From Candidatus Methanoperedens sp. (lineage in GTDB: Archaea; Halobacteriota; Methanosarcinia; Methanosarcinales; Methanoperedenaceae): a stretch of DNA of 64,000 nt. The stretch is taken from positions 34,010-98,009 of the forward strand of contig VEPM01000015.1 of NCBI GenBank assembly GCA_012026795.1, given 5' to 3'. Position numbers and translations under genes: made by a program. Shown here piece by piece: positions 33,030 to 42,361 of the stretch (position 1 is the first letter of the stretch; each line of letters begins with the position of its first letter). The notes beneath the pieces were generated by a model. That model made no database searches. It had not been told where the DNA came from and saw only the letters and a list, made by a program, of their open reading frames with translations.

Positions 33030-34259
33030 CTATACTTTCGGTTTTGTCCCGATAACATTTATCGACTGGATAAGTTCGGTGAAAGCTTCTATTTCTTTTG
33101 AAATAACTTCCTCTTTCGTCATTGAAATGCTCATCTCACCGTCAACAGTGAGCATATCAGGCCCTCTTCTTACTAGCCTTTCTTTCCCGTCCATGGCCAG
33201 TATTTTCTTGATCTCAGGATCATGAACAAATGCCCTTCCGGGGAAAAATACCGTTTCCTTTATTTGTGATAAATCCAGTGCTTTTATATCATCGATGGTA
33301 ATAAGGCAGCCAATATCCTTTTTCACTGGAATGACATTTACGAGCCCGCCGAGTTTATCGAAAATCTCCCTTAATAATGGCGCTGCAACTTCGCTTGTTA
33401 TGATCGTTGCTTCTTTTGTTATTTTGGGTAATTTTAATAATGCTTCGGGTTCATTACGTATTGCAAATGGCGATCCTGTTTCAGGATCATAAAGGGGAGT
33501 GCCGGTTACCCGGAAATCAAATTTGCTGTTAATGTCGTCAACTATCGATTTGAACTCAAGGATGGTGTGGGAGGTGATTCCTTCTATTACAGGGGAATTA
33601 TTAAGAATCAGCCCATGTTCGTTTTCATTGGCAAACCGCATAAGTATGAGCCCTTTTACTCCCATTTCTTCAAGATCTTTGCAGGTTTTCAGGAGGACAT
33701 CTCTGTCATTTACTCCCGGAATAAGTACTGTTGCCGCATAAACATCACACTTTCCTGCAAGAATACGAAGTGCAGAAAGTGAATCTTCGGGTGTCTTATC
33801 ATTCATGTATTTTCGCCGTAATTCAGGATCTGTTGCGAAAACCGTAAATGTGACTTCATTTACACCATGGTCTATGAAGAACAAAGCATCATCCTTATTC
33901 ATGCCTTTTCCGCTTGTATATCCAAGATGTATTGGTTTTTTATATTGTGATAGGAATTCTATAAGGGGTTTAAGTTCAGGATAACAACTTACATCCCCTC
34001 CTCCGCTAACATTGAATTTTGTTACATTCTTATTGAAAAAAACCGATTGTTTGACTTCCTGCGCGACCATGGGCATGGATTTAAAACTTGAATATCCTTC
34101 CTTGACGCTTTTTGTGCAGTAATTGCATCCCTTCTGGAATGGCATGCAATGCTTGCAGCCAAATGCGGGGATTCCGGTTACACCTTTAAAATAGCAATAT
34201 CTACAAAAACCCCGGCAGTCAAGACCGGGACGCCCTCCGATGTCAGCAAGAATTTCCAT
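33030..34259 (-). CDS. mmp10: McrA-arginine C-methyltransferase (radical SAM, Mmp10)
   Basis: 409-residue B12-dependent radical SAM enzyme (methanogenesis marker 10) that makes 5-methylarginine in McrA. The N-terminus is cysteine-rich: [14 protein letters not shown], then [20 protein letters not shown], followed by [25 protein letters not shown] and [17 protein letters not shown]. The C-terminal 120 residues form the family-specific domain. Its target sequence [13 protein letters not shown] is intact in the McrA encoded 3.4 kb away. Divergent from the DUF2098 gene that leads toward the mcr operon. Confidence 0.9.
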   Translation of the reverse strand: MEILADIGGRPGLDCRGFCRYCYFKGVTGIPAFGCKHCMPFQKGCNYCTKSVKEGYSSFKSMPMVAQEVKQSVFFNKNVTKFNVSGGGDVSCYPELKPLIEFLSQYKKPIHLGYTSGKGMNKDDALFFIDHGVNEVTFTVFATDPELRRKYMNDKTPEDSLSALRILAGKCDVYAATVLIPGVNDRDVLLKTCKDLEEMGVKGLILMRFANENEHGLILNNSPVIEGITSHTILEFKSIVDDINSKFDFRVTGTPLYDPETGSPFAIRNEPEALLKLPKITKEATIITSEVAAPLLREIFDKLGGLVNVIPVKKDIGCLITIDDIKALDLSQIKETVFFPGRAFVHDPEIKKILAMDGKERLVRRGPDMLTVDGEMSISMTKEEVISKEIEAFTELIQSINVIGTKPKV

Positions 34260-34344
34260 GTCCTCACGAAATGCCAGATGGTATATAAACTTATTCCCAG
34301 GATAACCACAATGATTAATTACAATAAATGCATATTAGGAGTAG

Positions 34345-34656
34345 ATGAGCGAGATAAAGGTAACAGATATGTCTGGAAATCCTTTACAGATAGGGAATTT
34401 TGTAGAATACGTAAATACAGGTACGAAAGGTAATGTTACTGAGATCATTTCAGATAATGAAGGTACGTGGGCGCTTATCGATAAGACTGATCTTTACTAT
34501 AAAACAGAAGTTCTGAGAAGAATAACAGTAGTAAAAGATGAAGAAATCGGGGAGAAAATATTTTCCCGCGAGGAAATCAATGAAGTTCTGGAAAAGCAGA
34601 AAGAAGCATCCAAACTAGCTGAGATGAGCGATACAAGCCTGGAGAGTGGCGGATAA
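34345..34656 (+). CDS. DUF2098 family protein
   Basis: 103 residues. The core VTDMSGNPLQIGNFVEYVNTGTKGNVTEI..EGTWALIDKTDLYYKTEVL is the DUF2098 family found in methanogens, often beside mmp10 or mcr genes. It looks like a small beta-barrel (SH3-like) followed by a charged helix (EEIGEKIFSREEINEVLEKQKEASKLAEM). Good ribosome-binding site AGGAG just upstream. Function unknown; context suggests a role in MCR maturation or expression. A 13-bp palindrome (AGACAA-A-TTGTCT, 34664-34676) lies just downstream. Confidence 0.78.
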   Translation: MSEIKVTDMSGNPLQIGNFVEYVNTGTKGNVTEIISDNEGTWALIDKTDLYYKTEVLRRITVVKDEEIGEKIFSREEINEVLEKQKEASKLAEMSDTSLESGG

Positions 34657-34802
34657 AATATATAGACAAATTGTCTGGAGTATATTGTATAAGCATGAAG
34701 CGACGCCATCATTTATTTTATAATGTTTTATCATGATCGATTCGTAAACTTTAAGTACTTTAGGGGAATTGGTAGGTGTCGCAAGGGATTGTAATGGTTG
34801 TT

Positions 34803-34902
34803 CGATACAATAAAACACAACATGGCCGGAATAAATAGAGCATAATTGACTTATTTTGGGTTCTATATTCTGTCATGTTGCAGTCGCTCGTTTGTTGTAT
34901 CG
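34803..34902 (+). promoter_or_regulatory. Nested inverted repeats in the mcr leader
   Basis: Outer arms CGATACAA (34803-34810) and TTGTATCG (34895-34902) enclose inner arms CAACATG (34818-34824) and CATGTTG (34874-34880). In RNA this gives a coaxial 8-bp plus 7-bp stem about 100 nt long, ending about 40 nt before the mcrB ribosome-binding site. The 34657-34955 gap holds no ORF. It may be a leader fold affecting mcr mRNA stability or translation, or two protein sites; a known class is not recognised. Confidence 0.4.
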
Positions 34903-34955
34903 CTTCCAAGTGAGCAATTTCTTGGAAATAAACAAAAATTAGGAGGTAAATAAAC

Positions 34956-36260
34956 GTGGCTGACACAATAGACCTATATAGCGACAGAGGAGCAAAACTC
35001 AAATCAGGCGTCGACATAAACGACATAAGCCCAATGAGGAATGCCGCTATCAAATCAATAGTCACCGGTATAAAGCGAACAGCAGCCGTTGACTTAGCAG
35101 GAATCGAGAAAACCTTAGCAACATCCGCAATCGGTGGCAAAGGCAGAAAGATCCCCGGCAGAGAAATGAAATTAGACATCGTAAAGAATGCAGCAGCTAT
35201 CCAGAAAGCAGTTACCGAAATGGTACAGGTTGACAGCGGAGATGACACCGTTGTAAAAGCATTAAATGGTGGAAAACAGTTAATCGTCCAGGTTCCATCC
35301 GTAAGAATCGATGTTGCAGCAGAGTATGTATCATCATTAACCTGCACAGCATCAGCAGTAACCCAGGCATTAGTAAGCCAGTTCAATATTGGTATGTTCG
35401 ATGCCCCAACCGTCAAGTCCGCAGTCTGGGGACAGTATCCACAGACACTTGATATGGTAGGCGGAAATGTAAAATCAATCGTCGAAATCCCACAGAAAGA
35501 TGAAGGATTTGGCTATACATTAAGAAACGTCATGGCAAACCACCTTGCAGCAGTATGCAAGAAAAACGCAATGAACACAGCAGCACTGTGCTCAATCCTT
35601 GAGAATACAGGTGTATTCGAAATGGGTGACGGAATCGGCAACCAGACAAGACACAGATTACTTGCATTCTCACACCAGGGCTTAAACGCCAACAACATGG
35701 TGTATGGAACAGTAAAAGCCCAGGGCAAGACCGGTACAATCGGTACAGTTGTCCATGCATGTGTCGAAAAGGCAATTGCAGATAAAGTAATCAGCGCAGA
35801 TAAGAAATTCGCATCTGGCTATACAACATACAAGACCAATGATGTCGGAAAATGGAATGCATACTGTGCAGCAGGAACACTCGCAGCAACACTCGTTAAC
35901 TGCGGCGCTCAGAGAGCCCCACAGGCAGTATCCTCAGTATTGCTGTACTTCCAGGACCTCATTGAGAAAGAGACCTCACTCCCAGGTTGTGACTTCGGTA
36001 AAGTACAGGGCGCAGCAGTCGGATTCTCCTTCTTCTCACACTCCATCTATGGTGGCGGTGGACCAGGAGTCTTCAACGGCAACCACGTAGTTACCAGACA
36101 CTCAAAGGGTCTCGCAGTACCATGCGTAGCAGCAGCAGTTGCTCTTGACGCAGGTGTTCAGGTATACAGCCCAGAGAAGACCTCAGGATTAGTAGGAGAT
36201 GTCTTCAGCGCGGTAGACGAATTCAGAGAGCCAATCAAGGCAGTAGCAGGAGCCGTATAA
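34956..36260 (+). CDS. mcrB: Methyl-coenzyme M reductase beta subunit
   Basis: 434-residue beta subunit of MCR, the enzyme that forms or activates methane. GTG start with a perfect AGGAGGT (34941-34947) eight bases upstream. Family blocks: DTIDLYSDRGAKL at the N-terminus, SVRIDVAAEYVSSLTCTASAV, MFDAPTVKSAVWGQYPQT and the glycine-rich HSIYGGGGPGVFNGNHVVTRHSKG near the active site, where the beta subunit contributes CoB/CoM contacts. First gene of mcrBDGA. Codon choice is strongly biased (AGA arginine, CCA proline), as expected for a highly expressed protein. Confidence 0.97.
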   Translation: MADTIDLYSDRGAKLKSGVDINDISPMRNAAIKSIVTGIKRTAAVDLAGIEKTLATSAIGGKGRKIPGREMKLDIVKNAAAIQKAVTEMVQVDSGDDTVVKALNGGKQLIVQVPSVRIDVAAEYVSSLTCTASAVTQALVSQFNIGMFDAPTVKSAVWGQYPQTLDMVGGNVKSIVEIPQKDEGFGYTLRNVMANHLAAVCKKNAMNTAALCSILENTGVFEMGDGIGNQTRHRLLAFSHQGLNANNMVYGTVKAQGKTGTIGTVVHACVEKAIADKVISADKKFASGYTTYKTNDVGKWNAYCAAGTLAATLVNCGAQRAPQAVSSVLLYFQDLIEKETSLPGCDFGKVQGAAVGFSFFSHSIYGGGGPGVFNGNHVVTRHSKGLAVPCVAAAVALDAGVQVYSPEKTSGLVGDVFSAVDEFREPIKAVAGAV

Positions 36261-36274
36261 ATTCGGAGAATTGA

Positions 36275-36796
36275 ATGGCAAAAGCTGCTTCAGTCACGGG
36301 TAAACCAATCCAGATCAAAATATTTCCGCAGAGATTATTACAGCCAGAGACTGCTGAAAGACTCTTAAATGAGATCGATCACGTCAAAGGAGTAATAAGA
36401 ATGCTAATCGGTGGAAAAAATTTGCCCCGGAAGGTCACATGCGGACCTGGAACCGGAACAGATGTCAACCACCCGAATATGGAGATAATCCATGTCGGAG
36501 ATTGTGCATTCGAATTGCATGTCATGGTAGGCGAGGTAATAGTCGAACTAGAAGATGAAAGCACAAAGGAAGAACTAAGAAATGCGTGCGAGCGAACGCT
36601 ACCATTTTCCTTTGAATTCAAACAGGGTTTCTTCATAAAGAAGAAAGCTACTTTGACTGATTACGGTAAGTATGGATTCAAAAGCAAGACTGATGAAAGC
36701 ATCAATCTTGAAGACGAACGAATACTCGGCCTGATGGACCCGCATGCAAAACCGGAAAATAGCCTCTGTGTTATTAATTCAGAGGAAGAGAAATGA
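36275..36796 (+). CDS. mcrD: MCR operon protein D
   Basis: 173-residue accessory protein. Signature segments: KPIQIKIFPQRLLQPETAERLLNEI, GVIRMLIGGKNLPRKVTCGPGTG, HVMVGEVIVELEDESTKEEL and SFEFKQGFFIKKKATLTDYGKYG. McrD is not part of the final enzyme; it associates with MCR during assembly in Methanosarcina-type archaea. Ribosome-binding site GGAG 6 nt upstream; 14 nt after mcrB. Its codon use is less biased than that of the structural subunits, in line with lower expression. Confidence 0.94.
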   Translation: MAKAASVTGKPIQIKIFPQRLLQPETAERLLNEIDHVKGVIRMLIGGKNLPRKVTCGPGTGTDVNHPNMEIIHVGDCAFELHVMVGEVIVELEDESTKEELRNACERTLPFSFEFKQGFFIKKKATLTDYGKYGFKSKTDESINLEDERILGLMDPHAKPENSLCVINSEEEK

Positions 36797-36851
36797 TTAG
36801 TTTATTCAGGGAGCAGAAAGAACCGATTCAAATCAATTAGGAGGAAAAAAT

Positions 36852-37601
36852 ATGGCATATAAACCACAATATTATCCTGGCAGCACCTCAGTTGCTAAGA
36901 ATAGAAGAAAATTTATGTCAGATGATGTAGAGAAAATGCGTGATATTTCTGATGAAGATTTAACAGCATTACTCGGTCATAGGGCACCAGGTTCCGATTA
37001 CCCGAGCACACATCCACCACTCTCAGAGATTGGTGAACCAGCATGCCCGGTAAGAGAAGTCGTTGAACCAACACCAGGCGCAGCAGCCGGCGACAGAATG
37101 AGATATGTACAGTTCGCTGACTCAATGTATAACGGTCCAGCAGTACCATACTGGAGATCGTACCATGCAGCCATCAATTTCAGAGGAGTCGACCCAGGTA
37201 CATTATCTGGCAGACAAGTCAATGAAATGAGAGAGAGAGATATGGAAGAGTACGCCAAGAGACAGTCGGAAACCGAAATCACTGACTGGGGTCTTGCAGG
37301 CATGAGAGGCTGTACAGTTCACGGTCACTCCCTCAGATTACAGGAAGACGGCGTAATGTTCGATATGTTGGACAGGCGCAGACTTGAGGGCGGCGTCATT
37401 GTAAGTGACAAAGACCAGGTCGGCGTACCAATTGACAGAAAAGTCAACCTTGGAAAACCAATGAGCGAAGCAGAAGCAGCAAAGAGAACCACCATCTATA
37501 GAGTGGACAATGTTGCATTCAGAAGCGATAAAGAAGTTATTGAACATGTTCAGAGAGTCTGGGAATTAAGAACCAAATATGGGTTCGTCCCAAAGGCGTG
37601 A
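36852..37601 (+). CDS. mcrG: Methyl-coenzyme M reductase gamma subunit
   Basis: 249-residue gamma subunit. Typical N-terminus MAYKPQYYPGSTSVAKNRRKFM, then LTALLGHRAPGSDYPSTHPPL, FADSMYNGPAVPYWRSY (lining the F430 pocket) and RGCTVHGHSLRLQEDGVMFDML. AGGAGG ribosome-binding site about 8 nt before the ATG. In Methanosarcina mcrC lies between D and G; here the D to G gap is only 55 nt and holds no mcrC. Ends 10 nt before mcrA. Confidence 0.96.
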   Translation: MAYKPQYYPGSTSVAKNRRKFMSDDVEKMRDISDEDLTALLGHRAPGSDYPSTHPPLSEIGEPACPVREVVEPTPGAAAGDRMRYVQFADSMYNGPAVPYWRSYHAAINFRGVDPGTLSGRQVNEMRERDMEEYAKRQSETEITDWGLAGMRGCTVHGHSLRLQEDGVMFDMLDRRRLEGGVIVSDKDQVGVPIDRKVNLGKPMSEAEAAKRTTIYRVDNVAFRSDKEVIEHVQRVWELRTKYGFVPKA

Positions 37602-37611
37602 GGTGAGCTAA

Positions 37612-39300
37612 ATGGCAGTAAGATTCCAAAAAGCAATGGAAACAAAATATACTAAAGAATGGGGCACTAATAAGAACAAGGGCGGTAAAATAACCGATAA
37701 GAAGACCAAATACCTCAGACTTGGCTATCAGCAGAACCCAAGAAAGGTAGAAATGGCAAAGTGCGGAGCAGCAATCACCAAGAAGAGAGGATTGCAGGCT
37801 TATGACCCCAAGTTGCACTTAGCAGGTATCCCCATGGGTCAGAGACAGTTGACCCCATACACAATATCTGGAACAGATATCGTATGCGATGGTGACGACC
37901 TTCACTTCGTCAACAATGCAGCAATGCAGCAGGAATGGGACGACATCAGAAGATCATGCGTCGTAGGTCTTGACCTCGCACATGAAGTTCTTGAGAAGAG
38001 ATTAGGCAAGGAAGTTACACCTGAGACAATCAACTACTACCTTGAAGTTTTGAACCACGCAATGCCTGGAGCAGCAATTGTCCAGGAACACATGGTTGAA
38101 ACACACCCGGCATTAGTAGATGACTGCTATGTGAAAATATTCACAGGTGATGAAACCCTTCAGGATGAAGTAGATAAGCAGTTCGTTATCAACATTGACA
38201 ACGAATTCCCAGAAAACCAGGCAAAACAGGTCAAAGCAGCAGTAGGCAAGACCTCCTGGCAGGCAGTACACATCCCAACCATCGTCACAAGAACTGAAGA
38301 TGGACCAGGAACAAGCCGCTGGATGGCAATGCAGGTCGGTATGACCTTTATCAGCGCATATCATATGTGCGCCGGTGAAGCAGCAGTCGGAGAACTTGCA
38401 TTCACAGCCAAACACGCAGGACTTGTCGAAATGGGTGACATGATCCCGGCACGCAGAGCAAGAGGTCCAAATGAGCCAGGAGGATTATCCTTCGGTCATA
38501 TGGCAGATATCGTCCAGACAAACAGAAAGGGTCCAGAAGATCCAGTCAATGTAGTATTGCAGACTGCAAGCGCAGCCACAATGTTATATGACCAGATCTG
38601 GCTCGGTGGCTACATGTCAGGTGGCGTCGGATTCACAATGTATGCAACACCAGCATACACCAATGATATCGTCGATGACTTCCTGTACTGGGCAGACGAA
38701 TATGCATCAAAGAAATATGGCGGTCGCGGAAAGGCAAAAGCCACAATCGACACCGTAAAAGACATCGCTACAGAATCAACACTGTACAGTCTTGAAGCAT
38801 ACGAGAAATATCCGACCACACTGGAAGACCACTTCGGCGGTTCACAGCGCGCAACAGTCTGTTCAATAGCAGCAGGCGGCGCAACAGCTCTGGCAACAGG
38901 CCACAGCCAGGCCGGTCTCTCCGCATGGTATCTGTCCATGTACCTCCACAAAGAGGCACACGGCAGACTTGGATTCTTCGGGTATGACCTGCAGGATCAG
39001 TGCGGCGCAACCAACGTGTTCTCAATTGCCTCAGATGAAGGCTGCATAGGCGAATGCAGAGGCGCAAACTACCCCAACTACGCAATGAACGTAGGTCACC
39101 AGGGTGGATACACCTCAGTAGTAGCAGCAGCTCACGCAGGCAAGGACGCCTTCTGCGTCAATCCATTGGTCAAAGTCTGCTTCGCAGATGAATTGATCAA
39201 CTTTGACTTCGCAGATCCAAGGGGCGCATTCGGCAAGGCAGCACTCAGAGAATGGGACCGCTGCGCCGGTGAGAGAGCATTCGTTATCCCAGCAAAGTAA
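37612..39300 (+). CDS. mcrA: Methyl-coenzyme M reductase alpha subunit
   Basis: 562-residue catalytic subunit that holds coenzyme F430. Conserved sites: [21 protein letters not shown] (N-methyl-His site), [13 protein letters not shown] with the Mmp10 target arginine (Arg282), [20 protein letters not shown], and [19 protein letters not shown] with the thioglycine position Gly457, Asp462 and the S-methyl-Cys position Cys464. Just after it the usual LPDEL-like stretch of Methanosarcina is replaced by Cys478-IGE-Cys482. MCR works forward in methanogens and in reverse in methane oxidisers; the ANME-2d assignment is inferred. Followed by a strong terminator. Confidence 0.98.
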   Translation: MAVRFQKAMETKYTKEWGTNKNKGGKITDKKTKYLRLGYQQNPRKVEMAKCGAAITKKRGLQAYDPKLHLAGIPMGQRQLTPYTISGTDIVCDGDDLHFVNNAAMQQEWDDIRRSCVVGLDLAHEVLEKRLGKEVTPETINYYLEVLNHAMPGAAIVQEHMVETHPALVDDCYVKIFTGDETLQDEVDKQFVINIDNEFPENQAKQVKAAVGKTSWQAVHIPTIVTRTEDGPGTSRWMAMQVGMTFISAYHMCAGEAAVGELAFTAKHAGLVEMGDMIPARRARGPNEPGGLSFGHMADIVQTNRKGPEDPVNVVLQTASAATMLYDQIWLGGYMSGGVGFTMYATPAYTNDIVDDFLYWADEYASKKYGGRGKAKATIDTVKDIATESTLYSLEAYEKYPTTLEDHFGGSQRATVCSIAAGGATALATGHSQAGLSAWYLSMYLHKEAHGRLGFFGYDLQDQCGATNVFSIASDEGCIGECRGANYPNYAMNVGHQGGYTSVVAAAHAGKDAFCVNPLVKVCFADELINFDFADPRGAFGKAALREWDRCAGERAFVIPAK

Positions 39301-39308
39301 ACATTGTT

Positions 39309-39345
39309 AAGTAGGCTAAATGCCTACTTTCTCTATTTTTTTTTT
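39309..39345 (+). terminator. Intrinsic-type terminator of the mcr operon
   Basis: Stem AAGTAGGC (39309-39316), loop TAAAT, stem GCCTACTT (39322-39329), then a run of ten T (39336-39345). It begins eight bases after the mcrA stop codon. The U-tract is the known archaeal termination signal and the stem makes it unusually clear. Confidence 0.8.
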
Positions 39346-39410
39346 GGGATGCGAAAATTAAAAGGAAATATTTATAACATAGTTTGAGATTTATGGTGAT
39401 GTGATTTAAA

Positions 39411-39668
39411 ATGGCAGAAGCAAAAGGAGAAATAAAAAGAACGCCCAAAGTACCAGGTATAGTGAAATGCATGTATTGTGACGGGACTGGAAAACATCAG
39501 GGCCAGACCTGTATTGTTTGCGGCGGAAAAGGAGAAGTAGAAGTTGTAGACTCATCCCGAAAATGCCAGTGGTGCAAGGGAAGAGGTTATTTGATGCAGG
39601 GTATACCATGCACGAATTGCGGCGGAACAGGATACACAAGACCACTTGGTAAAGAGCGCCTGTTTTAG
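39411..39668 (+). CDS. DnaJ-type zinc-finger protein (four CxxCxGxG)
   Basis: 85 residues consisting almost entirely of four CxxCxGxG repeats: CMYCDGTG, CIVCGGKG, CQWCKGRG and CTNCGGTG. This equals the complete zinc-binding domain of DnaJ (two zinc sites) without a J domain or substrate-binding domain. Basic N-terminus (AEAKGEIKRTPKVPGIVK). It has its own upstream region after the mcr terminator. A role as a thiol-disulfide or holdase chaperone, possibly for MCR, is inference from motif and position. Confidence 0.7.
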   Translation: MAEAKGEIKRTPKVPGIVKCMYCDGTGKHQGQTCIVCGGKGEVEVVDSSRKCQWCKGRGYLMQGIPCTNCGGTGYTRPLGKERLF

Positions 39669-39743
39669 GATTATAAAGGGTAGGGGTTAATCCCCCTGAT
39701 CTTTATCAAATAATTGCGATTTTTTTAAAATCAATATAAAAAG

Positions 39744-40052
39744 TTATTTCTTATAATTATACATTTCACTCATTTTTTTATAAATATAATCATGTGCATT
39801 ATTTACTGAATCGAGTTCTCCTCTTAATATAAGAAGATTATCATCCTCTACATCTATAGTCTTTACTGAACATTTCCTGGTTGTCACTTCCAGATTGAAT
39901 GTATCCATTACTTCCATGATGAGTTTATAAGGAATTCCCGGAGGTAAAACCAGATCATATAATCCTTCTAATGCTGTCTCGTCTTCAGTTTTTGAATTTT
40001 CGTCTTCTTCAACAAATTCATCGCCAATATTTTTAGTATCATTATCATTCAT
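39744..40052 (-). CDS. Small acidic protein, unrecognised
   Basis: 102 residues. The N-terminal third is very acidic and probably disordered (DEFVEEDENSKTEDETALEG). The rest appears as a compact alpha/beta domain (LYDLVLPPGIPYKLIMEVMDTFNLEVTTRKCSVKTIDVEDDNLLILRG in pieces; then a helix AHDYIYKKMSEMYNYKK). I do not recognise a family. It is divergent from the radical SAM gene at 40181, with 128 bases between, and convergent with the zinc-finger gene. Confidence 0.55.
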   Translation of the reverse strand: MNDNDTKNIGDEFVEEDENSKTEDETALEGLYDLVLPPGIPYKLIMEVMDTFNLEVTTRKCSVKTIDVEDDNLLILRGELDSVNNAHDYIYKKMSEMYNYKK

Positions 40053-40180
40053 TTTGGATCACTTAACATCAAATCATTATCAAATCAAATAAAGTTTGTG
40101 GTAAATAATATGAATATTACGGGAAAAATGTGGGCGACGAAACAGTTTTATCCTAATTATCCCTATTCACCTCACATATT

Positions 40181-42343
40181 ATGCTTACAAAATTACTCTT
40201 CCCACCCCAGTGGATACCAACACAGCCTTATTTGAGCCTCCCATCGTTAACCGCTTTCTTAAAAGCCAATAACTGCAATGTTTCCCAGATAGACATCAAT
40301 GCTTCTTTTTTTGATAATCTTCTAAGTAAAAAAGGGCTTCAGGGTTACTATGATAAAGCGCAAACAAAATTTCATGAACTTGAATCAAAAAAAGAATTAT
40401 CTTCTGAACTCCAGAAACAATACGCTGCTTTGGGTAGTTCTATTCTTTTTGGAAATTACGTTATTAATAGTGTTGAGGATGCTAAAAACATCATAAAAAA
40501 CAAAGAAGATTTTTATGATATAGAAAAACTATTCAATGCTTTTAAGGTTCTTGAACTTGGACTTAAACTTGCATCATCTGCTTATTATCCTTCAAATCTT
40601 ACTTTTCATTCGTATGATATGCGGCATTCATGCAGAAAAAGTTCGGATGTTCTTGAAGCTATAAATGACAGGAAAGAAAATATTTTCATTGAATATTTTG
40701 AAAAATACACACTTCAGGAAGTACTTGAAGGGAATCCGGGGCTAATAGGTATCTCAATAATAAATATAAGCCAGCTAATACCGGGATTAACACTTGCAAA
40801 TCTTATTAAAAAAGCCGACCCGAAAATACATATTAATATCGGGGGAAGTGTTTTCACGCGTCTTGTAGATGAAATAAGCCAAACAAAAGATCTTTTTTCT
40901 GTGTTTGACAGCGTGATAGTCCATGAGGGAGAGACTGCCCTTTTAAATCTTATCAAACACCTGGAAAATGAATTTGATATCAGGGATATTCCCAATCTAA
41001 TTTATAAAAAAGGTCCGGAGATCATAGTAAACAGGCTCAGTTCCAGCGGGGAAGACATCAATTTATTACCCACCCCATGCTTTGATGGTCTCCCGCTTGA
41101 TAAGTATTTATCACCCGAACTTATCATTCCTGTTCTTTCATCAAGAGGGTGTTACTGGAACAGATGCACTTTTTGCGACCACGGGTTTGGTTATTCAGGT
41201 AAATACAGGCCAAGGGACGTTGAGCTTCTTTTTAACGACATCAAGACATTGAATAATAAACATAAAACCAAATTTTTTACTTTCCAGGATGAAGGTTTGT
41301 CCACAAAAATAATCGGGGCATTATCAGACAGGATAATCAATGAAAAATTGGACATTTCCTGGCTTGCAGATTCAAGATTTGAATCCTCTTTTTCCCACGA
41401 ACTTGGCAATAAGCTCTCTTATGCAGGTTGTAAGATGCTTTATTTCGGCCTGGAATCAGCCAGCGAGAGGATTCTTAAGTGCATGGATAAAGGAATCAAA
41501 AAAGAGAATGTATTGAAAATTTGCAAGTTTTGCAAGGAGTCTGGCATCTGGGCGCACCTTTTCCTGATATTCGGTTTTCCTACTGAAACCCGCACTGAGG
41601 CAAGAGAAACCATGGATTTTATTTTGCATAACAGCGACAAGATCCGTTCCCTGTCTTTCGGGAGTTTCCAGCTCACAAAGCATTCAAAAGTATATGAAAA
41701 TCCTGATAATTTCAACATCTCCAAAATATACAAAGATGATACTATTGACCTGTCTTTATGGTATGATTGCGATATCTCGGCAGGATTATCGAAAAAAGAT
41801 GCAGAAGGCGTAATTCAGGAATTCTATACAAAACTTGCTCATAAATATCCGGATTTGCCTATCTGGAGCAATCTTGACCGGGAGCATCTTTTCCTGTACA
41901 TTGCCCATTACAGGGAATCTAATAATAAAGTAGCTGATCTATCCGGATTGATCAGGGCGATACAGAACAGGAAAAAGACCGTGAATAAATCTATAAAAAA
42001 TGATTCTCACCCTGTCCTGAATGAAGGCGTCTTTATCGGGACTTTCAGTTTTAACCTGGCGCAGATAATCCATTCCGGCCTTAGAGGAAATGGAAGTAAA
42101 CGAAACCTTCAAAAAGAAAAAGTGAATATTTTATTTGATATAGATAATAACAGGATTTTTACGATTTCTGATCTTGCCAGGGATATCCTGGATAAGAGCA
42201 ATGGGGAATCAACAATATCTGAAATAATTGATCATATCAAAGAAAAATACCAAATCCCCAATATCGAAGCTGAATCTAAATGTAATAGCTTTTTGAATGG
42301 ATTGGTAGAAAAAAATATTATCACAGATCAGAAAGATTTATAA
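40181..42343 (+). CDS. B12-binding radical SAM protein with C-terminal PqqD-like domain
   Basis: 720 residues. N-terminal cobalamin-binding-type Rossmann region (LLFPPQWIPTQPYLSLPSL; later LIGISIINISQLIPGLTLAN, IHINIGGSVFTR). The radical SAM motif is CYWNRCTFC (Cys324, Cys329, Cys332), a CX4CX2C spacing seen in RiPP-type maturases rather than the standard CX3CX2C. Barrel segments: WLADSRFESSF, YFGLESASERILKCMDKG, LIFGFPTETRTEA. The last 90 residues (ILFDIDNNRIFTISDLARDI, GESTISEIIDHIKEKY) resemble PqqD-like peptide-recognition domains. 18 nt ahead of the KamA-like gene, so one operon. Substrate unknown. Confidence 0.75.
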   Translation: MLTKLLFPPQWIPTQPYLSLPSLTAFLKANNCNVSQIDINASFFDNLLSKKGLQGYYDKAQTKFHELESKKELSSELQKQYAALGSSILFGNYVINSVEDAKNIIKNKEDFYDIEKLFNAFKVLELGLKLASSAYYPSNLTFHSYDMRHSCRKSSDVLEAINDRKENIFIEYFEKYTLQEVLEGNPGLIGISIINISQLIPGLTLANLIKKADPKIHINIGGSVFTRLVDEISQTKDLFSVFDSVIVHEGETALLNLIKHLENEFDIRDIPNLIYKKGPEIIVNRLSSSGEDINLLPTPCFDGLPLDKYLSPELIIPVLSSRGCYWNRCTFCDHGFGYSGKYRPRDVELLFNDIKTLNNKHKTKFFTFQDEGLSTKIIGALSDRIINEKLDISWLADSRFESSFSHELGNKLSYAGCKMLYFGLESASERILKCMDKGIKKENVLKICKFCKESGIWAHLFLIFGFPTETRTEARETMDFILHNSDKIRSLSFGSFQLTKHSKVYENPDNFNISKIYKDDTIDLSLWYDCDISAGLSKKDAEGVIQEFYTKLAHKYPDLPIWSNLDREHLFLYIAHYRESNNKVADLSGLIRAIQNRKKTVNKSIKNDSHPVLNEGVFIGTFSFNLAQIIHSGLRGNGSKRNLQKEKVNILFDIDNNRIFTISDLARDILDKSNGESTISEIIDHIKEKYQIPNIEAESKCNSFLNGLVEKNIITDQKDL

Positions 42344-42361
42344 TATATAAGAAAAAAGCAT

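Noticed and set aside
34760..35416. Long minus-strand ORF over the mcr leader and mcrB, and similar antisense ORFs over mcrA, fwdA and glmM
   Set aside because: They are frame shadows of strongly coding genes with biased codons and have no domain.
40110..40238. 42-codon ORF (MNITGKMWATKQFYPNYPYS...) overlapping the start of the B12-radical-SAM gene, considered as a RiPP precursor
   Set aside because: No ribosome-binding site, runs 58 bases into the enzyme gene in another frame, and has no leader/core pattern. Most likely chance.
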